From assembly GCF_030409315.1 (NCBI RefSeq), contig NZ_JAUFPS010000042.1:124001-188000 (forward strand): 64,000 bases of DNA, in the 5' to 3' direction. Below, one piece after another: positions 1 to 10,300 of the stretch (the first letter of the stretch is position 1; every line of letters begins with the position of its first letter). This DNA is from Mucilaginibacter flavus. GTDB taxonomy: Bacteria > Bacteroidota > Bacteroidia > Sphingobacteriales > Sphingobacteriaceae. The notes under the pieces are model-generated. The model was given only the letters and a program-made list of their open reading frames with translations. It made no database searches and had not been told where the DNA came from. The translations under genes were made by a program, and so were the position numbers.

Positions 1-470
1 AAAAAGCGACAACAAGATACAAGTAATAAGTGTGAGGTTTTTTTCAGCCTTTAAAGCAACCGACATAAATTTTCGATACGAGTAGTTAAAGATGCCCCAT
101 GCAACTAAGTTTTGTTTGGATGTATCGACAAACGGGTACTATGAATCGGTAAGTTTTGAGGTGAAAGGGAAAAGGCGAAAGGTTTTTTAGGTGATGGAGA
201 ACCAAAAGATAAAAGAGGAGGATATTGTTCTGATACTTTATTGTACACACCCAAAATGAAAACAAAAAAGCCTCTTGCCTTTTCTTTATTAAAATACCTC
301 TGCCGGCAAATTTGCCTGTGTATTTAAAACAGTTTTTGTTGCTCCCTGCCGCAAAATCTTTTTACAAATTCTACAACTTTCGCTGTCAACCATATTTAAT
401 CACATTTTGCAAAGGCAAATGCCTGTATTTAAACTCAAAATGATAAATTTGGGCAACCAAACCATATCCT
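1..470. other. Intergenic region, no supported gene
   Basis: No convincing gene is visible. A 32-codon open frame at 92-190 (plus strand) and a short frame open from the window start to about 54 are too small to call; either could be the decayed end of an upstream gene. The region is AT-rich, and the 40 bases before the next gene hold a plausible promoter. Confidence 0.5.
444..451 (+). promoter_or_regulatory. Candidate -7 box (TAnnTTTG)
   Basis: The sequence TAAATTTG fully matches the Bacteroidetes -7 consensus TAnnTTTG and lies 20 bases before the start of the large secreted protein gene. No TTG was found at the usual 17-23 base upstream spacing, so the call rests on one box. Confidence 0.35.
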
Positions 471-3107
471 ATGAAACCTATTTACCTTGCCGTTACGCTG
501 CTTTTTTGTCAAACTATTGCGTTTGCTCAAACCGGGCCAACTTTATCTGCCGGGCTTGAAGCTCTTACTTATAAAAAGGGAGCGATAAATGTTGACAGCC
601 TTACCAGTATAATTATAAAAAAACAGGGCGAATTAAAGCAAGAAGCCTTAAAGCGTTTTGTAATAAAGCTTTTTCCGTCTGATAATATTACTACCAAATC
701 CTACATTCAAAGTAGTCTTAATATCCTTATCAACGAAAAAAATCCTAAAGTAATTGAAAAAGAAATAATAGAACTTACTACAAACTATGCACTTGCTTTG
801 GGCATTGCCAAAGCATACAAGGCAGATTCAGTAAATAAGATATACTTAAAAAAGATTTTCAGCGATAGCTATACCAAAACCAGCCTTTATAGCGATCAAT
901 TGATTAAAATGCTCGACGACGACAAAACCAATGTGCGAGCAAATGATTATAAGCTTCAGCAAAAAGATCTTACAAACAAAGCAGCAGCCCTTAATATTGA
1001 TATAAATAACGCGAAAACCAGAGAACAAAAAGTAGCATTAATTAAGCAGTTAAAAGCGGTTCAAAAAAGCCTGATAACAGTAAAAAATAAATTGGCTGAT
1101 ATCGGTCTAAACTTAAACTTTAACATACACTCTTATAATGATACGTCAACCACCATTCCGTTTAATATTATACTCGATATAGCAAGTACGGTTTTATCAA
1201 ACAACGATTCCCTCCAGAAGAAAGGTTTCTTTAAAAACAAAATTGACTATCACCAAGCCTATTTTTACAAGGACCTCGTATCAAACGGATCCGAACTATC
1301 TATGAATATGGCCCATGAATTTGATCGCGTTTACGCGCAGATAAATGCTTTCATAAGCCCCTATATATCTAACTACGATATTATAAAAGAATTTTTTGCA
1401 ACTAAAATTACCCCTCAAAAAGGCATTTCGATTAAAGATAGTCTTATAAAAAAATACGTTGCACAAATTAGTCAAAGCGTGGGTGATGTTGAATTGGCTT
1501 CACTCATTCAAATGACGGTTTTGGGCGATAACAAGAATTTGACAACTACCGATGTTGATTATAAAAAAACCGTATTGCAAATAACCAGCATAAAAAAGAA
1601 AACAGACACCCTAAAAAATCTCAAACTTTTGATCGGAACTCAGACACGGTTGGCCGACTCTTTATTGTCGATGAGAAGCAAGCGGAGCTCCTTATTAAAA
1701 GACACCTCCGTTCACCATTATTTTATACCCCCCGATAGCATAGGGTTTCTTCCTGGCAGCAACACCGTGGCTGTACCGTTCCAAAATTTAAATAATCAAA
1801 TTAAAAAAGTGCAAAAAGATTCTGCACTTCAAAGAACAGTCATTAACAGATCATTGAGTACAAATCAAAGTTTACTTGGGGCCGATAGCCCCGTCAGTTT
1901 CTTTAACAATAGCAATTTTAAAAAAGCCTATGAAATAACTGATAATGCCTTTTTGAAAACAGATGCTGTTTTAACCGAGCAGTATAAAAAGCTGGCTTTT
2001 GAAACTAATTATTTTTACCAGCTTTATTTAACGTCGCTTCTGAAAAAATTCACGTCATTAAATGATTTCAGGATAGAGAATAATTCAGCATCAGCCATTC
2101 AAGAATACACAACATTTTTAGCGCAGACCTACAGTAAACTAAATACCATATCAAAACAAGAAACTGTAAATATTAGTGATATTTATTATCTTGAAGATGA
2201 AGTAATTCCAAACTTTATAAAATACGGCGTCCAATTTTATAAAACACAAACCGACGCCGCGGGGAAACCATCTGTGGGCGATGAGAAGCTTACAAGTCTT
2301 ATCAATAATTTTGTCACATTCTCTGGTTTGATAAAAATAAGGGCCATACGAAGCGTAAATGGACTTAACAACTATAATTCCGACTTGGTTGACCTCTTTA
2401 AATTTGTTTCAAACCTGGATAATCTTGATCAGGCCCAGACATATGAAAATATGATTAACCTGTTAAAATTTGCCAACGGAAAAGTAGAGGATAATCTACA
2501 GGACGGTGAGTTTAAAGATTTGTATGTGCTTTTTATTAATGCGATAAAAAAATATACCATTGTAAATGATAACAAGCAATATGTACAGCTTGATGTAGCG
2601 TCGTTTCTTAATGAATTATCGCAGTATTACAATAGCCACAATAAATCTAATTTTAATCTTTATTTAACGCTTGGTTTAAATCAAAACTTTTTCCCGCATC
2701 AGGTTTTGTTACCAGGTGCTACAGATAAAATAAATAATATCGGTTTTGCTTCTGAAAAAATCGGTGTAAAATTCAGGTTAAAAAACTACAGGTTAACCAA
2801 CGGTTACCGCAACGCTATTACCGACGATGTTAATCTAAATAAGAGTTCACCATTTATAAATGAATGGTATTTTATCATGTACGGATCTGGTCTTTTGTAT
2901 TCAATAGCCAATACGTCTACCGAAAAGAATTTCAATTATCCGCATATAGGTATTGGAACAGGGTTTCGCTTTTATAACTCTTTAGATGTGAACTTAGTTG
3001 TTGGATTGCCCTTTATAAAAAATGAAGATCCGTTTAAATTCATCTTTCTGGGCTTCGGTCTTGATATCCCATTGGGCGAGTATCTCGAAAAGACTGGAAA
3101 TAAGTAA
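471..3107 (+). CDS. Large secreted protein of unknown function
   Basis: The 878-residue product starts with a typical signal peptide (residues 1-19, ending AFA before Gln). Residues about 165-215 are rich in Lys, Gln and Leu and look coiled-coil forming. The middle is mostly helical and low in recognisable motifs. The last 140 residues alternate aromatic and glycine-rich stretches (for example YPHIGIGTGFRFY and FIFLGFGLDIPLG), which suggests outer-membrane beta-strands, although the protein does not end in Phe. I do not recognise a family. Export to the periplasm or outer membrane is the only inference I make. It is followed by a small hypothetical gene after an 84-base gap. Confidence 0.85.
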   Translation: MKPIYLAVTLLFCQTIAFAQTGPTLSAGLEALTYKKGAINVDSLTSIIIKKQGELKQEALKRFVIKLFPSDNITTKSYIQSSLNILINEKNPKVIEKEIIELTTNYALALGIAKAYKADSVNKIYLKKIFSDSYTKTSLYSDQLIKMLDDDKTNVRANDYKLQQKDLTNKAAALNIDINNAKTREQKVALIKQLKAVQKSLITVKNKLADIGLNLNFNIHSYNDTSTTIPFNIILDIASTVLSNNDSLQKKGFFKNKIDYHQAYFYKDLVSNGSELSMNMAHEFDRVYAQINAFISPYISNYDIIKEFFATKITPQKGISIKDSLIKKYVAQISQSVGDVELASLIQMTVLGDNKNLTTTDVDYKKTVLQITSIKKKTDTLKNLKLLIGTQTRLADSLLSMRSKRSSLLKDTSVHHYFIPPDSIGFLPGSNTVAVPFQNLNNQIKKVQKDSALQRTVINRSLSTNQSLLGADSPVSFFNNSNFKKAYEITDNAFLKTDAVLTEQYKKLAFETNYFYQLYLTSLLKKFTSLNDFRIENNSASAIQEYTTFLAQTYSKLNTISKQETVNISDIYYLEDEVIPNFIKYGVQFYKTQTDAAGKPSVGDEKLTSLINNFVTFSGLIKIRAIRSVNGLNNYNSDLVDLFKFVSNLDNLDQAQTYENMINLLKFANGKVEDNLQDGEFKDLYVLFINAIKKYTIVNDNKQYVQLDVASFLNELSQYYNSHNKSNFNLYLTLGLNQNFFPHQVLLPGATDKINNIGFASEKIGVKFRLKNYRLTNGYRNAITDDVNLNKSSPFINEWYFIMYGSGLLYSIANTSTEKNFNYPHIGIGTGFRFYNSLDVNLVVGLPFIKNEDPFKFIFLGFGLDIPLGEYLEKTGNK

Positions 3108-3191
3108 CTGTTTTTTTGATAACAATAAATTAACAATTGCAAACAATTAGCTATATTAGAGCGTTTTACACCTAATACCAAACATCGCTAT

Positions 3192-3425
3192 ATGAAAAAC
3201 TTCGACATACACTATGCCATTCAGGACCAGCAAATAGACTTGAACATTCGCGCTAAAGAAGATGCCGTGCTTAAAGGCTTATATTACTCGCTTTATAGCC
3301 ACGGAGTATGGCTGGCTAACATTTATAAAATAAACCAGGAAAAATACAAAACACTATCATACACGGGTTCATTTCATCAAAATGAATTGGATATCATAGG
3401 ACATCAGATAGATTTAGTGAATTAA
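3192..3425 (+). CDS. Small hypothetical protein (77 aa)
   Basis: This 77-residue frame starts with MKNFDIHYAI and has no signal peptide or membrane segment. It is mildly charged, with alternating hydrophobic residues suggestive of a small alpha/beta fold. It lies 84 bases after the secreted protein gene on the same strand, so co-transcription is possible. No family is recognised. Ordinary amino-acid composition and a clean ATG favour a real gene over chance. Confidence 0.6.
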   Translation: MKNFDIHYAIQDQQIDLNIRAKEDAVLKGLYYSLYSHGVWLANIYKINQEKYKTLSYTGSFHQNELDIIGHQIDLVN

Positions 3426-3439
3426 GAGCCTCATACCGG

Positions 3440-3614
3440 CCTTCTCCTTTGGAGAAGGAAATAAAAAGGCTGCAATATATTACGCGCCAGCCTTCGAACT
3501 ACCCGAAGCAGACTTAACTAACTATTACCTAAACGCAGACCACAAGCGGGACGCTTGCGGTAGCGGTACTGTAAAATCAACCATGCAAATCCAAGTCCTC
3601 TCCTTTGGAGAGGA
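3440..3614. repeat. Pair of short palindromes around TCCTTTGGA
   Basis: Two palindromes sharing the core TCTCCTTTGGAGA lie at 3440-3458 and 3596-3614, about 137 bases apart. They bracket the gap between convergent genes and could act as hairpins in either RNA. The same CCCTCTC/GAGAGGG vocabulary recurs in larger elements elsewhere in the window. Confidence 0.6.
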
Positions 3615-3661
3615 TTATTCGTATTTTAATTTGCTTTTGGCACTCATGATGGCTGTGCCGT

Positions 3662-5272
3662 TTAGGTGAGGCCCTTACACTTCTTAATCTGCGCCTTAAT
3701 GTGATCCTCCTCTTTCTTAGTGGCAATCACCTTGGTAAGGGCGGTTTCATAGTAACTTAAAGCCTTTTTATAGTCTTTAAGCTTAAAGGCATAATCGCCG
3801 GCTATTACATAAGCAAAATAGTATTGGGGGTTACTGGCTACCAGGCTATCGGGGTTAATGGGCTGGTTATCCAACACCCGTTGGCGCATGCGGCGGAAGT
3901 TTACAAAATCTTTGTATTGCGTTGTCGACAGGAAGGTATCAGCCGGTACGGTTAGGTTTTGTTCGATGATTTCCTGGTTTTGCTTCATGCCGCGCAAATC
4001 AAATACTTTTTTCAGGTCGTAACATACATACTCGCCTAATTGCCATGGGGATGTGCTTACCCAAACCAATAGCTTTTTAGGTTCAAATACAATACTGTGG
4101 TGACTCATCAGCTGGTTAATGGCCTTCTCATTGCCCATACCAATATTTTCGCCGTGCATGCCCTTTTGATCGCGCAAAATAGCGATGGTTTTTTGCACCG
4201 TGTTTTTGCCGTTGGCATTCAACAATTCCATTAACCTGTTATAGCGGTATCGCGAAGCGCTTTCGGCCATCTGGATCTTATTTTCTTTTGATTGGCTAAG
4301 GCCCTTGCTTTGGAAATGATTGGCGCACAAAATATAATCCTGGTGCGGATCGTACATATCCAGCGTATCGGGCGTTTTTTCAATCACCACGGCTTTATTG
4401 TCGGCGGCAGAGCCTATCAGGAAAGCTTCAGAGACAAACATTTTGCGCTTTTTGGCAATGGCATACGCTTCCTGTACATTAGCCGCGTATTGCAATATCT
4501 CACGTGCCACCAACGATACCGGTGTTGCCGCGCCTGTTGGGATATTGGTTTTATCTGCATTAATGGTTACGCATACCCCTTTATCATTCATGCCCGATAC
4601 CGCGCCAATAAAACCGCCCCAGGTAACGGTCATGAACTTGTGCCCTTCAGATGGGTTAAAAAATGCCACCATCTTATCCTGCGCAAATTTATCGCCAACG
4701 TAAAAATCAAAATTACGGCCAATGATCATGGTGCTGTCTTCACTTTTAACACCCCAGGTGCCAAAAGAGGTACAGCCAACCAGGGCCATGCTTTGCAGGG
4801 CGTGGCCAATATCATGTGCAGCATGGTAGTTTAAAATACGCTGATAATTGGAGCCGATGTATTGGTATTTATCTGATGCCGATTTAGAAATGCCGTAGAT
4901 CTCCTCTTTATATTCTTCTGTTACATTTTTATCAAGGTTGCGGTTAAACCAGGCAATAAAGTATTTTAAAAAGTGACGGTAAAAATTTGAGGGTACAATC
5001 CGGCTAATCTGCTCCACAAAATGGTCTTCCTGGGCAACAACCAATTCCTGGCTCAGCTTGCCGTTAATTACACCACGCTCAAATGGTTTGCCCTCTACAT
5101 ACATTTCAAACAAACCACTTTTGCTTTTCCTAAACCAGCTGTTATTAATGGTATAAAAGCCCGTTGATGGCTGCTGCCGTTTAAGCTGCAGGCTGCTCAG
5201 GTCTTTAGGCTCGGGCGGGTAATCAATAGCCACGGCATACAGGTATGCCATGCCGATTAGTACCGACAGCAC
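3662..5272 (-). CDS. C45-type Ntn acyltransferase/hydrolase with C-terminal TPR
   Basis: This resembles peptidase family C45 (acyl-CoA:6-aminopenicillanic acid acyltransferase type), in which autocleavage at a Gly-Cys bond frees a catalytic Cys. Here the site is Gly166-Cys167 in LVGCTSFGTWG, followed by the conserved IIGRNFDFYVGD. The last 50 residues form a TPR-like pair (YAFKLKDYKKALSYYETAL). Such proteins are common beside flexirubin loci, so an acyl transfer or hydrolysis step in pigment maturation is inferred. The start is uncertain: the listed start is GTG inside a membrane segment, and the frame stays open for about 37 more codons (to about 5383) encoding a Lys-rich N-terminus before that segment, but with no ATG. 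The true product is probably about 30 residues longer and membrane anchored. Confidence 0.8.
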   Translation of the reverse strand: MLSVLIGMAYLYAVAIDYPPEPKDLSSLQLKRQQPSTGFYTINNSWFRKSKSGLFEMYVEGKPFERGVINGKLSQELVVAQEDHFVEQISRIVPSNFYRHFLKYFIAWFNRNLDKNVTEEYKEEIYGISKSASDKYQYIGSNYQRILNYHAAHDIGHALQSMALVGCTSFGTWGVKSEDSTMIIGRNFDFYVGDKFAQDKMVAFFNPSEGHKFMTVTWGGFIGAVSGMNDKGVCVTINADKTNIPTGAATPVSLVAREILQYAANVQEAYAIAKKRKMFVSEAFLIGSAADNKAVVIEKTPDTLDMYDPHQDYILCANHFQSKGLSQSKENKIQMAESASRYRYNRLMELLNANGKNTVQKTIAILRDQKGMHGENIGMGNEKAINQLMSHHSIVFEPKKLLVWVSTSPWQLGEYVCYDLKKVFDLRGMKQNQEIIEQNLTVPADTFLSTTQYKDFVNFRRMRQRVLDNQPINPDSLVASNPQYYFAYVIAGDYAFKLKDYKKALSYYETALTKVIATKKEEDHIKAQIKKCKGLT

Positions 5273-5426
5273 AAATCCAAGAAAAGCGTATCCAACGCGC
5301 TTCCCGAATTTTTTCCAGCTAAATTTTTTGTTCTGTTTCAGGTTGTATTTTTTTAGTTGTGTTTTAATTGTTCTGTAGGATGATTAGTTAGACATTACAT
5401 AAACGTTCGCTTTGAACGCTGGCTAA

Positions 5427-5590
5427 GACTCACCCGGCTACGCTTCGCTGGCCACCCTCTCTTCGGCTTCGCCGGAAAGAGGGGTTTGAACGATTGATAG
5501 TAGCGTAAATACATTATGCATCCGCCTTCAAACCCCTCTTTCCACCGCAGGTGAAGAGAGGGTGGCGGGCGTAGCCTCGCCGGGTGAGTC
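5427..5590. repeat. Long inverted-repeat element, copy 1
   Basis: The left arm begins GACTCACCCGG and the right arm ends CCGGGTGAGTC; the arms also pair through CCACCCTCTC/GAGAGGGTGG and CCCCTCTT/AAGAGGGG. The whole is a 164-base imperfect palindrome between two minus-strand genes. Related copies lie at about 23225-23380 and 37090-37242. Confidence 0.8.
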
Positions 5591-5665
5591 TTCTACGCTA
5601 TGCAATCTACGTCATTCTCTCGTTTACAATCCTCTGATTTTTATAACTCGTAATATTCTCCCCCC

Positions 5666-7174
5666 TTACGCATTCCTTATCTTCCCAATAATTTCATCAT
5701 TCCCCAACAACGTGGTACAGGTAACAATAGCGCTCATGGCCGTACCCAAAATGCCGTGCAGGTTTAAATTTTGCCCGGTAAAATACAGGTTAGGGATTTT
5801 GGTACGCGGCGATATAAATGTTTTTAACGTATGCTTATAATCTTTTACAATGCCGTACAATGAACCATCGCCATTACCAATATAATCACGGTAGCTTAGC
5901 GGTGTTGCAGAATAGTAGGACTGAATATGATCCCTAAAACCCGGGAACTTTTTCTCTACCATATCCAGCAGTTTTTCGCTTTTACGGTTCTTAAACTCCT
6001 CGTACGTTTCGCCCCGTTCATTAACGTTGGCTACGGTATTAAACGTATCTTCCCATGGCTTCATTTCCTCAAAACGCATATAGGTAAGTATAGATGCACC
6101 ATCGGCAAAATTGGGCGATTTGGATGATGGGGCCATAAAATAAGCATACCCCAGCGGCCAGTTCTCTTCTTTATATTCGGCAATATCCCAAACATGGCCG
6201 TCCTTGCCTACATAATAGTTGGTATTAAAATAAGGGAAACTATCCTTTTTAAAAACCACGTTGAGGGTAAATGACGATACCGAATTTTCCAGGCCTTTTA
6301 GTCGGTTGCGGTAGGCCGGCTTGATGATATCCGAGTCGGTAATTTCCAGTGTTTGCACCGGGTGCATATTGCTGATGAACTGCTTGCCGTAAATTTTTGA
6401 ACCGTCGGCGATTTCTACATGGGTAACCTCGCCATTCTCTACCACAATACGTTTTACCTCGCAATAACGTTTAATAATCCCGCCGCGCGAGCGGATGTTT
6501 TTCGCTATCAACTTGGCAATCTGCGAACCGCCATCGATACATTTATAAGAACTTTCTATGTAGCTGTTCAATATCAGCGCGTGTACATAAAAGGGCGTTT
6601 TATCGGCCTGCCCGGCGTACAATGCGTTGTTGCCGGCAAGCACGGCCTGCAAACGCGGGTTATCGGTTAACGACTCAATAAAACCCTTGGTATCAATTTC
6701 CAGCACGCCCGATTTTTCATTAAAATCGTCGCCGCTTTTAAGGTTATATAATGAAAATTTGCTGCACACCTCTTTGATCTTATCGCAATAGGCGTTCAAC
6801 ACCGCTTCCTCACCGGGGAAGTGTTTTAGTATATGGCTAATGAAGTTATCGTAGCCCTGGGCGTACTCGTACTCGGTATCTTCTTCGTAAATGCCTATCT
6901 TATCAAAAACAACATCCTGTTTTTGTAATTTAAGCCTATCTATCAAGTCAAGGTATTTGAAAATCTGGTACAGGTTTTGGCCTTTATCCAGCCCGCCAAG
7001 GTAATGCACGCCCGAATCAAAGATCACCTTATCGCGCACATAGGTTTGCAACGAACCACCAATCTGTTGGTTTTTTTCAATAACGCAAACCTTAAACCCT
7101 TCCCTGCTCAATAAATCGGCACTCACCAATCCCCCCATACCGCTGCCGATAATTACGGCATCAAAAATCTCCAT
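5666..7174 (-). CDS. FAD-dependent oxidoreductase, phytoene desaturase/isomerase-like
   Basis: The 502-residue protein opens with a dinucleotide-binding motif (VIIGSGMGGLVSADLL, residues about 8-23) followed by the conserved acidic ribose-binding stretch VIEKNQQIGG, as in carotenoid desaturases and CrtISO-type isomerases. The C-terminus carries the matching flavin-contact region LYFTGQNLNLHGILGTAMSA. Length fits the family. It lies downstream of the MMPL fusion gene on the same strand. Desaturation or isomerisation of the polyene chain is a reasonable inference; the substrate cannot be read from sequence. A strong hairpin in the preceding gap may reduce its expression relative to upstream genes. 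Confidence 0.85.
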   Translation of the reverse strand: MEIFDAVIIGSGMGGLVSADLLSREGFKVCVIEKNQQIGGSLQTYVRDKVIFDSGVHYLGGLDKGQNLYQIFKYLDLIDRLKLQKQDVVFDKIGIYEEDTEYEYAQGYDNFISHILKHFPGEEAVLNAYCDKIKEVCSKFSLYNLKSGDDFNEKSGVLEIDTKGFIESLTDNPRLQAVLAGNNALYAGQADKTPFYVHALILNSYIESSYKCIDGGSQIAKLIAKNIRSRGGIIKRYCEVKRIVVENGEVTHVEIADGSKIYGKQFISNMHPVQTLEITDSDIIKPAYRNRLKGLENSVSSFTLNVVFKKDSFPYFNTNYYVGKDGHVWDIAEYKEENWPLGYAYFMAPSSKSPNFADGASILTYMRFEEMKPWEDTFNTVANVNERGETYEEFKNRKSEKLLDMVEKKFPGFRDHIQSYYSATPLSYRDYIGNGDGSLYGIVKDYKHTLKTFISPRTKIPNLYFTGQNLNLHGILGTAMSAIVTCTTLLGNDEIIGKIRNA

Positions 7175-7246
7175 TTATCTAATTCCTTGTTTTATGTTAT
7201 CGTTTATCCCTCTTTTATTGGGGTTTAAAACGAGGCCGTGCGGTGG

Positions 7247-7341
7247 AATCCCCTCTTGAGAGGGGCAGGGGTGTGTTATCGCGCGTTTAACACACCCCTG
7301 CCATTTCGCTGTGCCGGCCCGCCCCCTCTCAAGAGGGGATT
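7247..7341. repeat. Nested inverted repeat inside the minus-strand operon
   Basis: An outer pair AATCCCCTCTTGAGAGGGG / CCCCTCTCAAGAGGGGATT encloses a perfect inner 15-bp stem, GGCAGGGGTGTGTTA with TAACACACCCCTGCC, around a 9-base loop. It occupies the gap between the MMPL fusion gene and the FAD oxidoreductase, so it would sit in the shared transcript as an attenuator or processing site. Confidence 0.75.
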
Positions 7342-7354
7342 GTAAACCCACTCA

Positions 7355-10300
7355 TCACTTTTTAATTACAAAAATAATATTTGATGTGTACTTAGTTTCA
7401 TCAATTATGCGGCATTGCATATTATTAGCCTCCGCCAAAGCATGCACCATTTGCGCCGATAAAAACGATAAGCCCTTGCTGGCCTTATTAAACTTAACAA
7501 ACTTAGTCGAAAAAAATTCGGTAAGCTCGGTGCCGCGGTGCTTTTCCTTCAGGTCCTTATTCCCATCACGAATGATGATGATGCCGCCCGGCCTAAGATT
7601 ATTCATGCAGCGCTCAATGAGTACTTTTTGTTCATCAGGCTGCATATAGTGCAATACATCGGCAATAATAATGGCATCATAAGGTTCCATTTCAAAGCCA
7701 AGCGCATCGGCATATTCAAAGCGAATCAGGCTATCTTTATTAAAGTTGTTATTAGCAACTTCTATTTTATCCTCATCATAATCAATACCGGTAAATTCGC
7801 GCCCCGGCGCTGCAAAATGCAGCATATAAGGCATAAAACCATAGCCGCAACCAATATCCAGCATCCGGCCTTTTAACGGCAACAGGTCATGAAAAGGTTG
7901 ATAGTTTTTTTCGAGTATGGTCTTTATCCGCATGTACCATTCCAATAGCGGACCCTTATACAGGTAGTTGTATATCAGTTGTTCGCGGTAATAGCGGGGC
8001 TGCTCTACCTGTTGGCATAGCTGTTTGTATTCGGCTTTAAAATGTTTGCTGATGGCCTTGGTACGCTCGGCGTAGCCTATTCCAAAACCGATATCGCCTG
8101 GTTTTATGCGGGGTAGGTATTTTAGGGTGATGGTCCCGTTTTTCAGCAGAAAATCACCTTTGGTCATGCAGTAGCCTGTACCGTGGATGAGTATGGGTTG
8201 AATATCTACGCCCAGCTGTTCGGCCAGGTAAAAGGCTCCTTTATGAAAACGCTTAATCTCACCATCAACAGAGCGAGTTCCCTCTGGGAAAATCACTATA
8301 GAGTAGCCTTGCTTTACCCTATCGGCCAGTAAATCGATACTGGCTTCGGTACCCTGCGCTACGGGGAAATAATCGGCCATGCGCACCACCGCGCCAAACA
8401 CCGGCGAGTTCCAAACCCAGTTATTGGTGAACAGGATGAGCCTCGGGTTAAGCATCACCAAAATCAAAATATCTAAAAACGATTGGTGGTTGGCTATAAT
8501 GACCGAAGGATTTTTAAAGTCGGCCAGGTGCTTGTTAATGATCTCCTTTTTTACATTGCCCATAATGTAAATCATCGACCATGAAAACCGGGCCATAATG
8601 TGATGATACACCAGCTTGCCTTTTTCTTTATTGAAGGGGTTAAGCTTAAACAAAAAGCCCAGCAATGATAAAATGATACACCCGGTAACAAAGTAAGCGA
8701 AGGCAAAAATACTGATGGCGAAACCGCTTATAGTCCACGGGAACTGTTTTTTATGTGTGCGGTTTTTAATGAGGATATTGAACAGGAAAGGGATCAATAT
8801 CTGCGACATAATGACCACGCATAAAATACCGATAATGGAAATGGCCGCTATTGAGCGTAATGCCGGGTGTTTAGCAAATATCAATACCCCCAAGCCGGTT
8901 ATGGTAGTTATAGCCGATAAAAAGATGGATGATTTATAGGATGATAACACCTTTTTGCCGGTTTTATACTCCTGCAACAGGCCATCCATAATGTACAGGC
9001 TGTAATCATCGCCCAGGCCAAATATCAATGCAGATATAATGATGTTGACGATATTAAAGCCTATGCCAAAAATGCCCATCAACCCCAAAATCCAGATCCA
9101 GGAAATAGCCATCGGGATAAAGGAAACGAGTGCCAGTTCCATACGGCCGTAGGTAAGCAACAACACAATAAATACCAGCGCTGATGACATCACCGCTATG
9201 CTGGTAAAATCGGCATTGATGATCTGCACTAATTTATTGGTGAGGTATTGCTTATCAATAACGGTAACATTAGGGTCGTTTTCAAAAGCTTTGTAAATGG
9301 CTGCTTTATTTTCTGGCGAGGTTTGCACCAGCGTTACCACGGTGGAATGGCTGGGGTATTCGTTAATAAAATTATCCAGGAAACTTTTCCTGATCTCGGC
9401 CACATCGTCATCGTTAGTGTGCGAAAAATCGGTATTGAGGAGTGTTTTAAATTTTTCAAAAGCCGATGCGCTGAATCCCTGCGCTTTGCCTTCTTTTTCA
9501 AGGGTAGCTAATAATTGTTGTTTCTTTTCGGCAGTCCAATAGGTATTCCAGCGGGCAACGCGTTCTTTCTGCAGCGAATCTGATATGATGAATGATGATA
9601 CATCCGATGAGCGCTTTACAATATTTTGTTGCTTCAGCTTGTCTATCTGCGCGGCCAGTTTTTCGTTGTTAATTAAGGCCCGGTCTAAGGTTTTACCTTC
9701 AGATACCAGGTAAACCGATTGCAGGGCGTACTGGTTTATTTTATTGAGCTTGTTTTGCGATTGCTGCAAAGCCGGTGGCATATAGTTCATTTTGGCTACG
9801 TCAAACTCAAAAGTTACGTCGTTAGCCTTGTAAAAAAACACGCCGGTTAACAGGAGTATGCCGATTACGATGTACTTATTATACTCGGGATTAAACGAAG
9901 CCAGTTTATCAATCCACGAGAGCTGGTTAAAGCTGTGGTTTTCCTGTTCCTTTTTAGTGGCGATAAACTGCGGCAAAAACACCAGCGAACAGATAGACGC
10001 GCCAATTAAACTAAAGGCCGCGAACAGCCCCAGGTCTTTCAGCATTTCCGATTCTACAAACTCCAGGCACAAGAAGCCGCCGATGGTGGTAAAGCTTCCC
10101 ACGGTAAGCGGCATCACCAGATCTTTCAATACCTGCTCCACGCTTTTGGTATGCCGGTAATGGTTAAACACATGCAGCGAATAATTAATGGCGATGCCCA
10201 ACACCACCGAACCGGTACCTAAAGCGATAACTGAAATACTACCCTTTAAAAAGTAAATTGCCGTAAGCGAAAACAGCGACCCAAAAAGCACCGGGATGAG

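Noticed and set aside
92..190. 32-codon open frame near the window start
   Set aside because: Too short, no ribosome site and no recognised sequence; may be a remnant but not supportable.
4292..4834. 180-residue open frame antisense to the C45 gene
   Set aside because: It lies fully inside a well-supported gene on the other strand, has an odd residue composition (many His, Arg, Cys) and no domain.
5562..5840. 92-residue frame on the plus strand
   Set aside because: Runs from a palindromic repeat into the FAD oxidoreductase gene in antisense; no protein-like features.
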